A stretch of DNA of 37,598 nt from Proteocatella sp051653405 (GTDB lineage Bacteria > Bacillota > Clostridia > Peptostreptococcales > Filifactoraceae), in contig JBOFWC010000145.1 of assembly GCA_051653405.1 (NCBI GenBank), positions 1 through 37,598 on the forward strand. Reading direction: 5' to 3'. Of this stretch, positions 1 to 8,436 are shown piece after piece. Numbering within the stretch: position 1 is the first letter of the stretch; each line of letters opens with the position of its first letter. The position numbers were made by a program, and so were the translations under genes. A model generated the notes under the pieces. It was not told where the DNA came from. It was given only the letters and a program-made list of their open reading frames with translations, and ran no database searches.

Positions 1-2
1 TT

Positions 3-725
3 CCTCAGTGTGAAGATATGGCGATTCTTAGAGAAATATTAAGAGGTGGAGCGGACAAGGTTGTTGAATCAGGAGCAATTCTTGTAGGGGGCCATACTGT
101 AGATGATAAGGAGCCAAAGTATGGGCTTTCAGTTACAGGCGAGGTTCATCCAGATAAAGTAAGAGCCAATTCAGATGTAAAAGAAGGCGATATTTTAGTG
201 CTTACCAAACCTATAGGAACAGGTATAATAAATACTGCTATAAAAGGAGAACTTGCAACAGAGGAAGATTATGAAGAAGCAGTACTTGTTATGGAGTATC
301 TAAATAAATATCCAGCAGAAGCTCTAAAAAAGGTAGATGTAAACGGAGTTACTGATGTTACTGGATTTGGGCTTCTTGGTCATGTTTTAGAGATGGCAAA
401 GGGTTCAGGATGTACAATTGAGATAAATTCAAAAGATGTGCCCATGCTAAAAAATGCAAGAGCGTATGCAAATATGGGAATAATTCCAGCGGGTATGTAT
501 AACAATATGGAATATATATCACCATCTGTAGCAGTATCAGATGATGTGACACAGGAGTATTTAGATGTACTTTATGATCCGCAGACATCAGGAGGCCTTA
601 TAATAAGTGTATCTCCAGAAAATGTGGAAAGCTTAATAGAAGAGCTAAAAGCATCAAAGGCACTTTGTTTTGATATAATAGGAAAAGCTGTACCAAAACA
701 AGAAAAATATGTGGTAGTAAAATAA
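3..725 (+). CDS. selD: Selenide, water dikinase SelD (5' end missing)
   Basis: SelD makes selenophosphate, the selenium donor for selenocysteine, from selenide and ATP. The frame is already open at base 3 and reads through the ATG at 18, so the gene starts upstream of the window; about 240 of the usual 345 or so residues are present. Visible family motifs are the glycine-rich GGHTVDD segment, DVTGFGLLGH and the C-terminal DPQTSGG. The N-terminal catalytic Cys/Sec and lysine lie outside the window, so whether this SelD is itself a selenoprotein cannot be told. It is followed 18 bases later by selA and then selB, the usual clostridial sel operon order. The identification is firm; only the start is unknown. 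Confidence 0.96.
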   Translation, partial: PQCEDMAILREILRGGADKVVESGAILVGGHTVDDKEPKYGLSVTGEVHPDKVRANSDVKEGDILVLTKPIGTGIINTAIKGELATEEDYEEAVLVMEYLNKYPAEALKKVDVNGVTDVTGFGLLGHVLEMAKGSGCTIEINSKDVPMLKNARAYANMGIIPAGMYNNMEYISPSVAVSDDVTQEYLDVLYDPQTSGGLIISVSPENVESLIEELKASKALCFDIIGKAVPKQEKYVVVK

Positions 726-743
726 GAAAAGGAAACTTAATTT

Positions 744-2135
744 ATGAAAAAACATCTGTTAAGAGAATTACCATCTGTGGATGAAATCTCTAGAAATGAA
801 GAAGTTGAAAAACTAAGTCAGAACTTGGATCAGGAATATTTAACTGAAATAATAAGAGAAGAAATTGGAAATATAAGAACACAGATTCTAAAAGACATAT
901 ATGAGTATGACGAAATAAATATTGGAAATCTCGTGGATAATATAAAAAATAGACTAAATAGTGATTTTGACTTCGGACTCAAAAAAGTGATAAATGCTAC
1001 AGGCGTTGTACTTCATACGAATTTAGGAAGAGCGCCGATGGCACTTGGCATAAAAGAAAAGTTTGATGAAATACTTTATGGATATTGTAACCTTGAATAT
1101 GATATTGAAAAGGGAACAAGAGGCTCAAGGCATGATCATCTAAAGGAACTGATATTAAAACTTACCGGGGCTGAAGATGTAATTGTAGTAAACAACAATG
1201 CAGCGGCAGTAATGCTTGTACTTTCAACTATGTGTAAGGACAAAGAAGTAATCGTATCAAGAGGAGAACTTGTAGAAATTGGAGGTTCGTTTAGAATTCC
1301 AAAGGTCATGGAACATAGCGGAGCAATTCTTAAAGAAGTTGGAAGTACTAATAAAACTCATATGAAAGATTATGAGGAAGAAATAAATGAAAATACGTCT
1401 GCACTAATGAAGGTTCATACAAGTAACTTTAGGATGATGGGCTTTACAGAATCCGTTTCGATAAAAGATTTAAAGATACTGGCAGATAAATACAACTTAC
1501 CGGTTATAGATGATTTAGGAAGTGGAGTATTTTTAGATCTTAGGAAATATGGACTTGAATACGAGCCTACAATTTTAGACTCTTTAAATCAGGGTTCAGA
1601 TATAGTGACTTTTAGTGGGGATAAGCTTCTAGGCGGACCTCAATGTGGAGTTATAGTAGGGAAAGCAAAATACATTGAAATGATGAAGAAAAATAATCTT
1701 CTTAGAGCGCTTAGAGTGGATAAGATGACAATATCTGCCCTTGCAATGACGCTTAGCCTTTATTTAGATAAAGAAAAGTTAGAGAGTAATGTGCCTGTAC
1801 TTTCAATGTTATCACAAAGTCCAGAACAGCTAAAAATAAAGGCAGAAAAATTGTTAAAGCTTGTAGAGACAGATAACAATTCAGCTGAGATAAGAGTTTC
1901 TGAAAATAAATCTCAAGTTGGAGGTGGCTCACTTCCAGCGCAGTATATGGACACATATGCAGTAACTGTAAAACCAGCTAATATGTCCGTAAATGAGCTT
2001 GAAGAAAAAATGAGACTAACTAAGCCACATATAGTTGGAAGAATTGCAAATGAGACATATTATTTAGATGTAAGAACTATTTTTGATGATGATATGGAAG
2101 CTGTAGCAACTAAGCTATCGGAAATATTGAAGTAA
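744..2135 (+). CDS. selA: L-seryl-tRNA(Sec) selenium transferase SelA
   Basis: SelA is a PLP enzyme that converts seryl-tRNA(Sec) to selenocysteyl-tRNA(Sec) using the selenophosphate made by SelD. The 463-residue length matches the bacterial family. The motif INATGVVLHTNLGRAP lies near residues 83-98, and the PLP-binding lysine is Lys294 in SGDKLLGGPQ, aligning with the known active-site lysine of the E. coli enzyme. The ATG is preceded by an AAAGGAAAC ribosome binding site. The gene lies 18 bases after selD and 17 bases before the chosen selB start, consistent with one transcript. Nothing appears broken. Confidence 0.97.
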   Translation: MKKHLLRELPSVDEISRNEEVEKLSQNLDQEYLTEIIREEIGNIRTQILKDIYEYDEINIGNLVDNIKNRLNSDFDFGLKKVINATGVVLHTNLGRAPMALGIKEKFDEILYGYCNLEYDIEKGTRGSRHDHLKELILKLTGAEDVIVVNNNAAAVMLVLSTMCKDKEVIVSRGELVEIGGSFRIPKVMEHSGAILKEVGSTNKTHMKDYEEEINENTSALMKVHTSNFRMMGFTESVSIKDLKILADKYNLPVIDDLGSGVFLDLRKYGLEYEPTILDSLNQGSDIVTFSGDKLLGGPQCGVIVGKAKYIEMMKKNNLLRALRVDKMTISALAMTLSLYLDKEKLESNVPVLSMLSQSPEQLKIKAEKLLKLVETDNNSAEIRVSENKSQVGGGSLPAQYMDTYAVTVKPANMSVNELEEKMRLTKPHIVGRIANETYYLDVRTIFDDDMEAVATKLSEILK

Positions 2136-2152
2136 ACTTGAAAGGAAGATGT

Positions 2153-4030
2153 ATGAAACACATAATAGTAGGTACAGCAGGTCACATAGATCATGGAAAA
2201 ACTACACTTATAAAAGCACTTACAGGAATAAATACAGATAGACTTGAAGAGGAACAAAAAAGAGGAATTTCTATAGATTTAGGCTTTTCTCACTTTGATA
2301 TATCAGAAGATGAAAGAATAGGAATAATAGATGTTCCAGGACATGAAAAATTCCTAAAAAATATGCTTGCAGGAGTAGCGGGAATGGACCTTGTAATGCT
2401 TGTAGTAGCAGCAGATGAAGGTGTTATGCCCCAGACTAAAGAGCATTTGGACATACTTGATCTTATAGGGCTAAAAAAAGGAATAATAGTAATAACTAAA
2501 ATAGATAATGTTGAAGAAGATTTTCTTCCGCTAGTAGAAGATGACATAAGAGGCTCAGTAGAAGGAACATTTTTAGAAAATGCGCCCTGTGTTCACGTAG
2601 ATTCTATATCTAAAAAAGGGCTAGATGATCTTATTTCACTTATAAAAAAAATGAGTGAAGAAGTTGATGGGCGTGATGAAAACGCACCTGTAAGGATGTA
2701 TATAGACAGGATATTTAGCGTAAAAGGATTTGGGAGTGTAGTTACAGGAACCCTTGTAGAAGGCACTATAAAGCCAGATGATGAACTTGTAGTATATCCT
2801 AAAGAATTAAAAGCAAAGGTAAGAGGAGTACAAGTCCATTCAAAACCTGCAAAAGCAGCCTATGCAGGCCAAAGAGTTGCTATAAATCTTTCAAATATAG
2901 AAAAAGATAAGCTTGAAAGAGGAGATATACTTGCTGAGGTTAACTCTATGAGTCCGACAATGATGATAGATTGTAAGATAAGAGTAATAAAAGAAGCAAG
3001 TAAGGATATAGAGCACTGGGATAGAGTAAGACTTTATCATGGAGCAAGAGAGATACTTGGAAGGATAGTTCCACTTGAGGGAAATATAATACAAAGAGGA
3101 CATGAAGGCTATGCGCAGATAAGATTAGAAGAAAAGCTTGCATGTAAATCGCTTGATAAGATAGTAATAAGAACTTATTCTCCGATGGAAACTATAGGGG
3201 GAGGAGTCATTCTTGATGCTAACCCTAAAAAACACTCAGCGGCAGATGAAAATCTAGTAGAGGCATTACAAATAAAAGAAGAAGGCTCTCCTAAAGATGT
3301 AATTGAAAATTATTTAAAATCAGCTAAAGATTTTGTAAGCATTCCTCAAATTGTAGAAAAACTAACATTGTCACAAGACCTTATAAAATCTCAGATAGAA
3401 GAACTTAAGGCTGAAAATAAGGTTGTTATTGTGGGAGGGCCTGTAATTCATTTAGAAAACTTTGAGACAATAATCCAAAAAGGGGATGAGGTATTAAGTC
3501 AATATCATAAACAAAATCCACTTAAACAGGGAATGAGTAGAGAAGAATTTAAATCTAGACTTGGCTTAAAACTTAAACCAAAGGAATATGATGTTTTTCT
3601 TGAAGAACTTATGAAGCTTAAGGATATAGTTTTAAATCAAAGTATAATAAAACTTAAAGATTTTGAGATTGTATACACTCCAGAAAAACAAAAACTTAAA
3701 GATGAGATAATGAATAGACTTCAGACTGAAGGAATGACTCCAAGTCTAGTAAAGGACTATATTGACACTAAAGAAAAAGAAGAAGTAATAGAAGGGCTTT
3801 TAGAAGAACAACTTATTGTGAGAGTAAGTGAAGACCTAATATATGACAAGAAAGTAGTGGATAAATTCCAAGAAGAGATAAGAGAATTTATACAAATAAA
3901 TAAAGCTATTACGATGAACGACTTTAGAGATAAATACGGTCTTAGTAGAAAGTTTACAATAGCACTTCTAGATTATTTTGATAGAATAAAACTTACAAGA
4001 AGAGTAGGCGATAAAAGACTTTTATTCTAA
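2153..4030 (+). CDS. selB: Selenocysteine-specific elongation factor SelB
   Basis: SelB delivers selenocysteyl-tRNA to UGA codons marked by a SECIS hairpin. The GTPase motifs are clear: G1 GHIDHGKT (residues 10-17), G2 around RGISIDLGF (37-45), G3 DVPGH (60-64) and G4 TKID (115-118). EF-Tu-like beta-barrel domains follow, then a C-terminal winged-helix region of roughly 250 residues that in this family binds the SECIS RNA. The frame can be extended to a TTG at 2138, but the ATG at 2153 has an AAAGGAAG ribosome binding site just upstream and begins directly with the family's MKHIIVGTAGH-type strand, so 625 residues is preferred. It is the last gene of the sel operon and is followed by a strong terminator. 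Confidence 0.97.
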   Translation: MKHIIVGTAGHIDHGKTTLIKALTGINTDRLEEEQKRGISIDLGFSHFDISEDERIGIIDVPGHEKFLKNMLAGVAGMDLVMLVVAADEGVMPQTKEHLDILDLIGLKKGIIVITKIDNVEEDFLPLVEDDIRGSVEGTFLENAPCVHVDSISKKGLDDLISLIKKMSEEVDGRDENAPVRMYIDRIFSVKGFGSVVTGTLVEGTIKPDDELVVYPKELKAKVRGVQVHSKPAKAAYAGQRVAINLSNIEKDKLERGDILAEVNSMSPTMMIDCKIRVIKEASKDIEHWDRVRLYHGAREILGRIVPLEGNIIQRGHEGYAQIRLEEKLACKSLDKIVIRTYSPMETIGGGVILDANPKKHSAADENLVEALQIKEEGSPKDVIENYLKSAKDFVSIPQIVEKLTLSQDLIKSQIEELKAENKVVIVGGPVIHLENFETIIQKGDEVLSQYHKQNPLKQGMSREEFKSRLGLKLKPKEYDVFLEELMKLKDIVLNQSIIKLKDFEIVYTPEKQKLKDEIMNRLQTEGMTPSLVKDYIDTKEKEEVIEGLLEEQLIVRVSEDLIYDKKVVDKFQEEIREFIQINKAITMNDFRDKYGLSRKFTIALLDYFDRIKLTRRVGDKRLLF

Positions 4031-4086
4031 TCAAAATTTCGATAATGACTTAAAGACTTGTTGTAAAATGAAGCTTAACTAATATA

Positions 4087-4146
4087 AAAATCCTAGATTA
4101 TTTTTCAAAAAGCTTTTTTGTAAGCTTTGAATTAATCTAGGATTTT
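4087..4146. terminator. Bidirectional terminator between selB and the DUF523 gene
   Basis: A 12-bp perfect inverted repeat (AATCCTAGATTA at 4089-4100 and its complement at 4133-4144) has A-runs on the left and T-runs on the right, so it can end transcripts from both sides. The loop holds a further imperfect AAGCTT-type repeat. It sits between convergent genes, fitting this role. Confidence 0.85.
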
Positions 4147-4148
4147 AA

Positions 4149-4568
4149 TTAATTAATGTCTTCATCAGATATTATCGTAATTCCAGAATCGTGAAGAAGC
4201 TTAGCGGTTAAACCAATACCTGGAGTTAGTACTCCCTTAAAAGTACCATCATATATTTTGCCAAAGCCACAAGATGGGCTATTGGCTTTTAGTATTGCAA
4301 TGTGGCAATCAAGCATTTTAGCTATTTTTAAAGTTTCTTGAGCTCCTTTTTTAAAACTTTCCGTAAAATCATTTCCATATTGATCCACAACAGAGCCACC
4401 AGATATTTCAGCGGGGTTTCTTGGAGTACAAAGCCCTCCAAGTTGTTCAGGACAAACTGGAATGAGTGTGTATCTATCCTTAAGCTTAATCACTTTTTCA
4501 TTTATATTGTTTTTTCCGGAATATTTACAATCCAAGCCTAAAAGACAGGCACTGACCAAGATATTCAT
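4149..4568 (-). CDS. DUF523 family protein
   Basis: A 139-residue protein with the full DUF523 pattern: an N-terminal VSACLLGLDCKYSG segment (Cys8 and Cys14), CPEQLGGLCTPR (Cys39 and Cys47), then ANSPSCG and a GVLTPG segment. The conserved cysteines suggest metal or cluster binding or thiol chemistry, but I know of no established function. It is a stand-alone domain of usual length. The ATG is preceded by AAAGGAGAA on the minus strand. It converges on selB and shares its terminator, so it is probably not part of the sel operon. Family assignment is good; function is unknown. Confidence 0.85.
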   Translation of the reverse strand: MNILVSACLLGLDCKYSGKNNINEKVIKLKDRYTLIPVCPEQLGGLCTPRNPAEISGGSVVDQYGNDFTESFKKGAQETLKIAKMLDCHIAILKANSPSCGFGKIYDGTFKGVLTPGIGLTAKLLHDSGITIISDEDIN

Positions 4569-4744
4569 TACAGTTCTCCTTTAATACATTAAATACTCTT
4601 ACTACTTACAAATATAACTTATATATTATACCTTAAATTTAAATAAAAATAAAGGTAAAAAATATTTGAATTAATAGATTTTTTAAGTATAGAAGAACCT
4701 GGAATCGTAGAAAATTTAAGAATTATATATTTTTTTAAATAGGC

Positions 4745-5863
4745 TTACTCAGTATTATCTGAATCTCTTTTAGGTATTTTTATTGTAAATCTTGAAAACT
4801 TACCTACCTCACTTTCAGCGTAAATACTACCTAGTAATTGATGTTTGACTAAATTATATACTATATTTAATCCTAAACCGCTACCACCATTATCTCTATT
4901 GGTAGTGAAAAACGGTTCATATATTCTAGACAACACTTCTTTAGTCATACCTTTACCATTATCTTCATAAATAATTGAAATAGTGTCAACCTCTTCTTTT
5001 ACTATAATATGAATTATGCCTGATTCTCCTTCTTCGAAACCATGAATCAAAGAATTCATAAATAAGTTAGTTATAATTTGAGAAATAGCGCCTGGTCTTG
5101 TATAAAGCATGAGATTTTCATCACATTCTATTTCTATAATATGGCCTTTATTTTTATATTCATGTTTTAAACTTACAAAAATTGTATCTAAGTAGTTTTT
5201 TAAATTAAGTAATACAATATCATCAATATTTTGGTTAATTGAGATAGCCTTAAAGCTTTTCACTAATTCAGAAGCCCTATTAAGGTTGCTAGTTAAAATG
5301 AATGTGGTTTCATCGATTTTTTCTAGATGATTTAATAATTCTTTTTTTGTAAGGGTTTGATTTTGTACTTTTTCAAGAAAATTTTCTTGAATATTTTCTA
5401 GGAAAGAAACTGCAGATATTGCAATACCAAGAGGGGTGTTAATTTCGTGAGATATACCAGCTACTAGATTCCCAAGCGATGCCATTTTTTCTTTTTCAAC
5501 TAGTTCATACAAAGCCATTGATAAAGTTTCATCTTTTTGGCTTAGCAAATATTCTAATCGTTTTTTTTCTGAAGCATATAGCTTTTCTAAATCGTCTTGA
5601 GCAGCGACAACTTTATATGCAAGTGTATAAATTTTATTATAATCTATCTTTATTAAAACAAAAAGTAAAATTGCTGTTATTAAAACATAAAAAAATCCTT
5701 TGTAACTTTGTATCAATTTATATTGTTCATAATCAGTTACCAAAATACTAAGAATTTGGTCTGAAAATAAAATCCAAGAAATGCCAAATATAATATAAAT
5801 AAATACTACTTTTAGTGGGATTTTATATAATTTTTTGTTTTTAGGATCGATAAATGAATTCAT
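4745..5863 (-). CDS. Membrane sensor histidine kinase (orphan)
   Basis: A 372-residue sensor kinase with two predicted membrane segments (about 17-35 and 55-73) separated by a short outside loop of about 20 residues, so there is little room for an external ligand domain. A coiled coil runs from about 85 to 125. The phospho-acceptor is His139 in GISHEINTPL; the N-box is NLFMN (266-270), the G1 box DNGKG (301-305) and the G2 box GGSGLGL (326-332), so the catalytic core looks complete. No response regulator gene lies beside it; the neighbours are DUF523 and, divergently, a chemoreceptor. The minus-strand start has a GGAAGGA ribosome binding site. Confidence 0.9.
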   Translation of the reverse strand: MNSFIDPKNKKLYKIPLKVVFIYIIFGISWILFSDQILSILVTDYEQYKLIQSYKGFFYVLITAILLFVLIKIDYNKIYTLAYKVVAAQDDLEKLYASEKKRLEYLLSQKDETLSMALYELVEKEKMASLGNLVAGISHEINTPLGIAISAVSFLENIQENFLEKVQNQTLTKKELLNHLEKIDETTFILTSNLNRASELVKSFKAISINQNIDDIVLLNLKNYLDTIFVSLKHEYKNKGHIIEIECDENLMLYTRPGAISQIITNLFMNSLIHGFEEGESGIIHIIVKEEVDTISIIYEDNGKGMTKEVLSRIYEPFFTTNRDNGGSGLGLNIVYNLVKHQLLGSIYAESEVGKFSRFTIKIPKRDSDNTE

Positions 5864-5979
5864 TGTTTTTTCCTTCCGTTATCAAATTGATGATGCTTAG
5901 AAATTGCTTTATTGATATATTTTTACCCAAGGAGCAAGGGGAAAAACATATTTCAAATACAAATTAATTCAATTTATCA

Positions 5980-6009
5980 TTGACATGAAGCTTATTGGGA
6001 TGGTATCTT
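5980..6009 (+). promoter_or_regulatory. Sigma-A-like promoter of the first chemoreceptor gene
   Basis: TTGACA at 5980-5985, an 18-base spacer, and TATCTT at 6004-6009. It lies 47 bases before the ATG at 6056, which has an AAGGAG ribosome binding site. A small inverted repeat, AGTTA-AAGC-TAACT, follows in the leader. Confidence 0.6.
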
Positions 6010-6084
6010 TATATAAGGTTAGTTAAAGCTAACTAATAAATTATAAGGAGCGAACATGAAAATATATAATACAAAAAGTATAAA

Positions 6085-6116
6085 ATGGAAGATATTAATA
6101 ATGGAAGATATTAATA
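6085..6116 (+). repeat. 16-bp exact tandem duplication that shifts the frame
   Basis: ATGGAAGATATTAATA occurs twice back to back (6085-6100 and 6101-6116). Sixteen bases is not a multiple of three, so the second copy shifts the frame between the ATG at 6056 and the downstream chemoreceptor frame. With one copy removed on paper, the ATG at 6056 reads straight into that frame and restores a basic N-terminus followed by a hydrophobic membrane segment typical of chemoreceptors. Confidence 0.9.
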
Positions 6117-6128
6117 TACGTATATGTA

Positions 6129-7745
6129 ATGTTTTTATTATTGATTGGATCTATTGGAGTTCAAATTATAGGACTAATAAGCAGTATTGAAAAAGTAAAT
6201 CATATGGACAAGGTTCAGTTTGAATTTGTACAAAAATCAGATGAGCTAAAATTGAATGTAGTCCAAGTGCAACAATATTTAACAGATATAAGTGCAACAA
6301 GGGGAAAAGAAGGGTATGATGATGGTTTTAAAAATGCAGAGATACATGCACTGAGAGCTAAGGAACTCATTATAGAGCTTGGAGAGATAAATCCTTCAGA
6401 GGAAAAAACACTTGATAATATATCAGCATCATTTGAACCATACTATGCTATAGGCAAAAAAATGGCAAAAACCTATATAGAAAAAGGCGAAGATGATGGG
6501 AACATCCTTATGGTAGAATTTGACCAATATGCAAGTGATATAAATGCTGATTTGGATAAATTAAAACTTGGAGCTCAAAAAAGTATTGGAGATACCATTT
6601 TAGGAATTGAGAAATCTATAAAGATAAGGATTTTTGCTTCAATACTTACTATCATAGCCGCATTTGCTTTAACGTTCATAACGAGAAGAAAAGTAATTTA
6701 TCAGGTAATAAATCCGGTACGAGATATAAGTGAGAAACTTTCTTACATATCAAATGGAAATCTAAATATTGAACTTTCTTATGAAGCTGATGATGAAATA
6801 GGAAAACTTTCAGAAGATATTAGATTTATGGTAAGTTCACTGAATCAATATATAGCTGAGATTAATAACTTTATGAGAGAAATGTCAGATGGCAATTTTG
6901 AACTTAGTACAAAAGTTGAGTTTAGAGGGGATTTTGAAAAAATAAAAGATAGTATAGAATATTTTTCACAAGAGATGAGTACTATTATAAGTAATATAAG
7001 TATAGCATCTATTCAACTTGATGAGGGCGCAAATCAAGTGTCTTCAAGTGCGCAAGCACTCGCAGGAGGAGCTTCATCTCAAAATGCATTTATAGAAGAT
7101 TTAAATTTAAGTATAGAAAAATTATCTATTAAAATTCAAAATAGTTCTCAAAAAGCAGATGATGCAAGTAAAATCGTATTAAGTTTAGGAGATGAGGCTT
7201 ATAATAGCAATTCTAAAATGCAAGAGATGATAGGGGCAATGAAAAATATTAGTGAAAGCTCTAATGAAATAGGTAAAATAATAAAAACCATAGAAGATAT
7301 AGCATTTCAGACAAATATACTTGCTCTTAATGCTGCAGTAGAGGCAGCAAGAGCAGGGGAAGCGGGCAAAGGGTTTGCAGTTGTAGCAGATGAAGTTAGA
7401 AACTTGGCCTCTAGAAGTGCTCAGGCAGCTAAAAATACAACATCACTGATAGAAGAATCGATTTATGCTGTCGAGAATGGTGTAAAAATGGTAAATGAAA
7501 CTGCATCTTCTTTAGAACTTCTGTCTGATGGCATAAATAATGTAGTAGATATAATTTCAGATGTATCATTAGAATCTATAATGCAAGCAAATGAGGTCAA
7601 AGAACTGGAGAATGATATAGAGCAGATATCTGAAATAACGCATACTATTGCAGCCACAGCAGAGGAAAGTAGTGCTACAAGTGAGGAACTTTCAAATCAA
7701 TCTTCGAGTCTCAAAAATATGATATCTAAATTTAATACAAAATAA
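6129..7745 (+). CDS. Methyl-accepting chemotaxis protein, N-terminus frameshifted
   Basis: A transmembrane chemoreceptor: a four-helix-bundle-like outside domain (about 21-165), a second membrane segment (168-186), HAMP (about 188-240), and a long coiled-coil signalling domain whose hairpin tip AFQTNILALNAAVEAARAG starts near residue 391. The open frame starts at 6129, in the middle of the first membrane helix and without a ribosome binding site. The natural start appears to be the ATG at 6056 (AAGGAG upstream), which leads out of frame through the 16-bp duplication and stops at 6188-6190 after 44 residues. Without the duplication the product would be 557 residues. As it stands the gene is probably off or poorly expressed. 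A chemoreceptor fragment follows directly. Confidence 0.85.
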   Translation: MFLLLIGSIGVQIIGLISSIEKVNHMDKVQFEFVQKSDELKLNVVQVQQYLTDISATRGKEGYDDGFKNAEIHALRAKELIIELGEINPSEEKTLDNISASFEPYYAIGKKMAKTYIEKGEDDGNILMVEFDQYASDINADLDKLKLGAQKSIGDTILGIEKSIKIRIFASILTIIAAFALTFITRRKVIYQVINPVRDISEKLSYISNGNLNIELSYEADDEIGKLSEDIRFMVSSLNQYIAEINNFMREMSDGNFELSTKVEFRGDFEKIKDSIEYFSQEMSTIISNISIASIQLDEGANQVSSSAQALAGGASSQNAFIEDLNLSIEKLSIKIQNSSQKADDASKIVLSLGDEAYNSNSKMQEMIGAMKNISESSNEIGKIIKTIEDIAFQTNILALNAAVEAARAGEAGKGFAVVADEVRNLASRSAQAAKNTTSLIEESIYAVENGVKMVNETASSLELLSDGINNVVDIISDVSLESIMQANEVKELENDIEQISEITHTIAATAEESSATSEELSNQSSSLKNMISKFNTK

Positions 7746-7746
7746 A

Positions 7747-8223
7747 TTCAAATACTTATTGAAGACTATAGAAGATATAGAGTTTCAGACGAATATTCTT
7801 GCGCTTAATGCAGCAGTAGAAGCTGCAAGAGCAGGCGCGGCAGGTAAGGGATTTTCGGTTGTGGCAGATGAAGTTAGAAATCTTGCTAACAAAACATCTG
7901 AGGCAGCTAAAAGTACAGTGACTTTAATTGAAAATTCAGTAATTGCAGCTGAAAAAGGAAATCATCATGCAAAAGGAATGGGTAATTTATTAAACGAGAT
8001 ATATGAAAAGAGTGAAAATGTGCTTAGTATAATGAATCATGTATCTGAAGCATCTAACAAACAGACTAATTCGGTTATGATTATAAATAAAGATATAGAA
8101 GAAATAGCTGGTTTAATTCAGAGCATGGCATCCTCAAGTGAGGAAGGGGCGGCAACAGCAGAAGAACTTTCAACTCAAACCGATATGCTAAATGAACTTG
8201 TATCTGAATTTACACTTAAATAA
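7747..8223 (+). pseudogene. 3' remnant of a second chemoreceptor gene
   Basis: Immediately after the stop of the preceding chemoreceptor, the sequence enters the middle of another receptor signalling domain, beginning at about KTIEDIEFQTNILALN and ending with a normal receptor tail ELVSEFTLK. The frame can start only at a TTG (7759) with no ribosome binding site, and upstream it meets a stop at 7720, so the sensor, membrane and HAMP parts are gone. The 154 residues resemble the corresponding part of the preceding gene, including the hairpin tip, but differ at many codons, so this is an older paralogue cut down by deletion and not a fresh copy. A terminator follows. Expression as a soluble signalling fragment is possible but unsupported. 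Confidence 0.8.
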
Positions 8224-8228
8224 TGTGA

Positions 8229-8278
8229 AAAAAACTGGAAAATTTAAGCCTGATAAGCTTTAGTTTCCAGTTTTTTTG
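8229..8278 (+). terminator. Intrinsic terminator after the chemoreceptor remnant
   Basis: AAAACTGGAAA (8231-8241) pairs with TTTCCAGTTTT (8264-8274), and a run of T follows. It closes the unit that starts at the 5980 promoter. Confidence 0.85.
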
Positions 8279-8371
8279 AGTTTAATAAATTTAGAGTTGT
8301 TATTTTATAACAAACACAAGGGTTATACTCATAAAATAGTGCCAATATTATAAAAAAAAGCTTAAATTTAA

Positions 8372-8400
8372 TTGACTATAAGTGTTTATTGTATTAGTAT
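8372..8400 (+). promoter_or_regulatory. Sigma-A-like promoter of the Cache chemoreceptor gene
   Basis: TTGACT (8372-8377), a 17-base spacer, and TAGTAT (8395-8400), 36 bases before the GTG start. The region 8279-8371 holds no gene or clear hairpin. Confidence 0.55.
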
Positions 8401-8436
8401 TAAAGTCACTATGATTAAGAATATGGAGGAGTTAAA

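Noticed and set aside
4031..4148. Possible selC (tRNA-Sec) after selB
   Set aside because: The stretch folds into one long stem with A- and T-runs on its sides and is explained by a bidirectional terminator; there is no acceptor stem, anticodon TCA arm or CCA-type end.
6056..6190. The TGA at 6188 read as a selenocysteine codon
   Set aside because: The frame is already wrong after the 16-bp duplication: the residues before the TGA do not match a receptor, and no SECIS-like hairpin follows.
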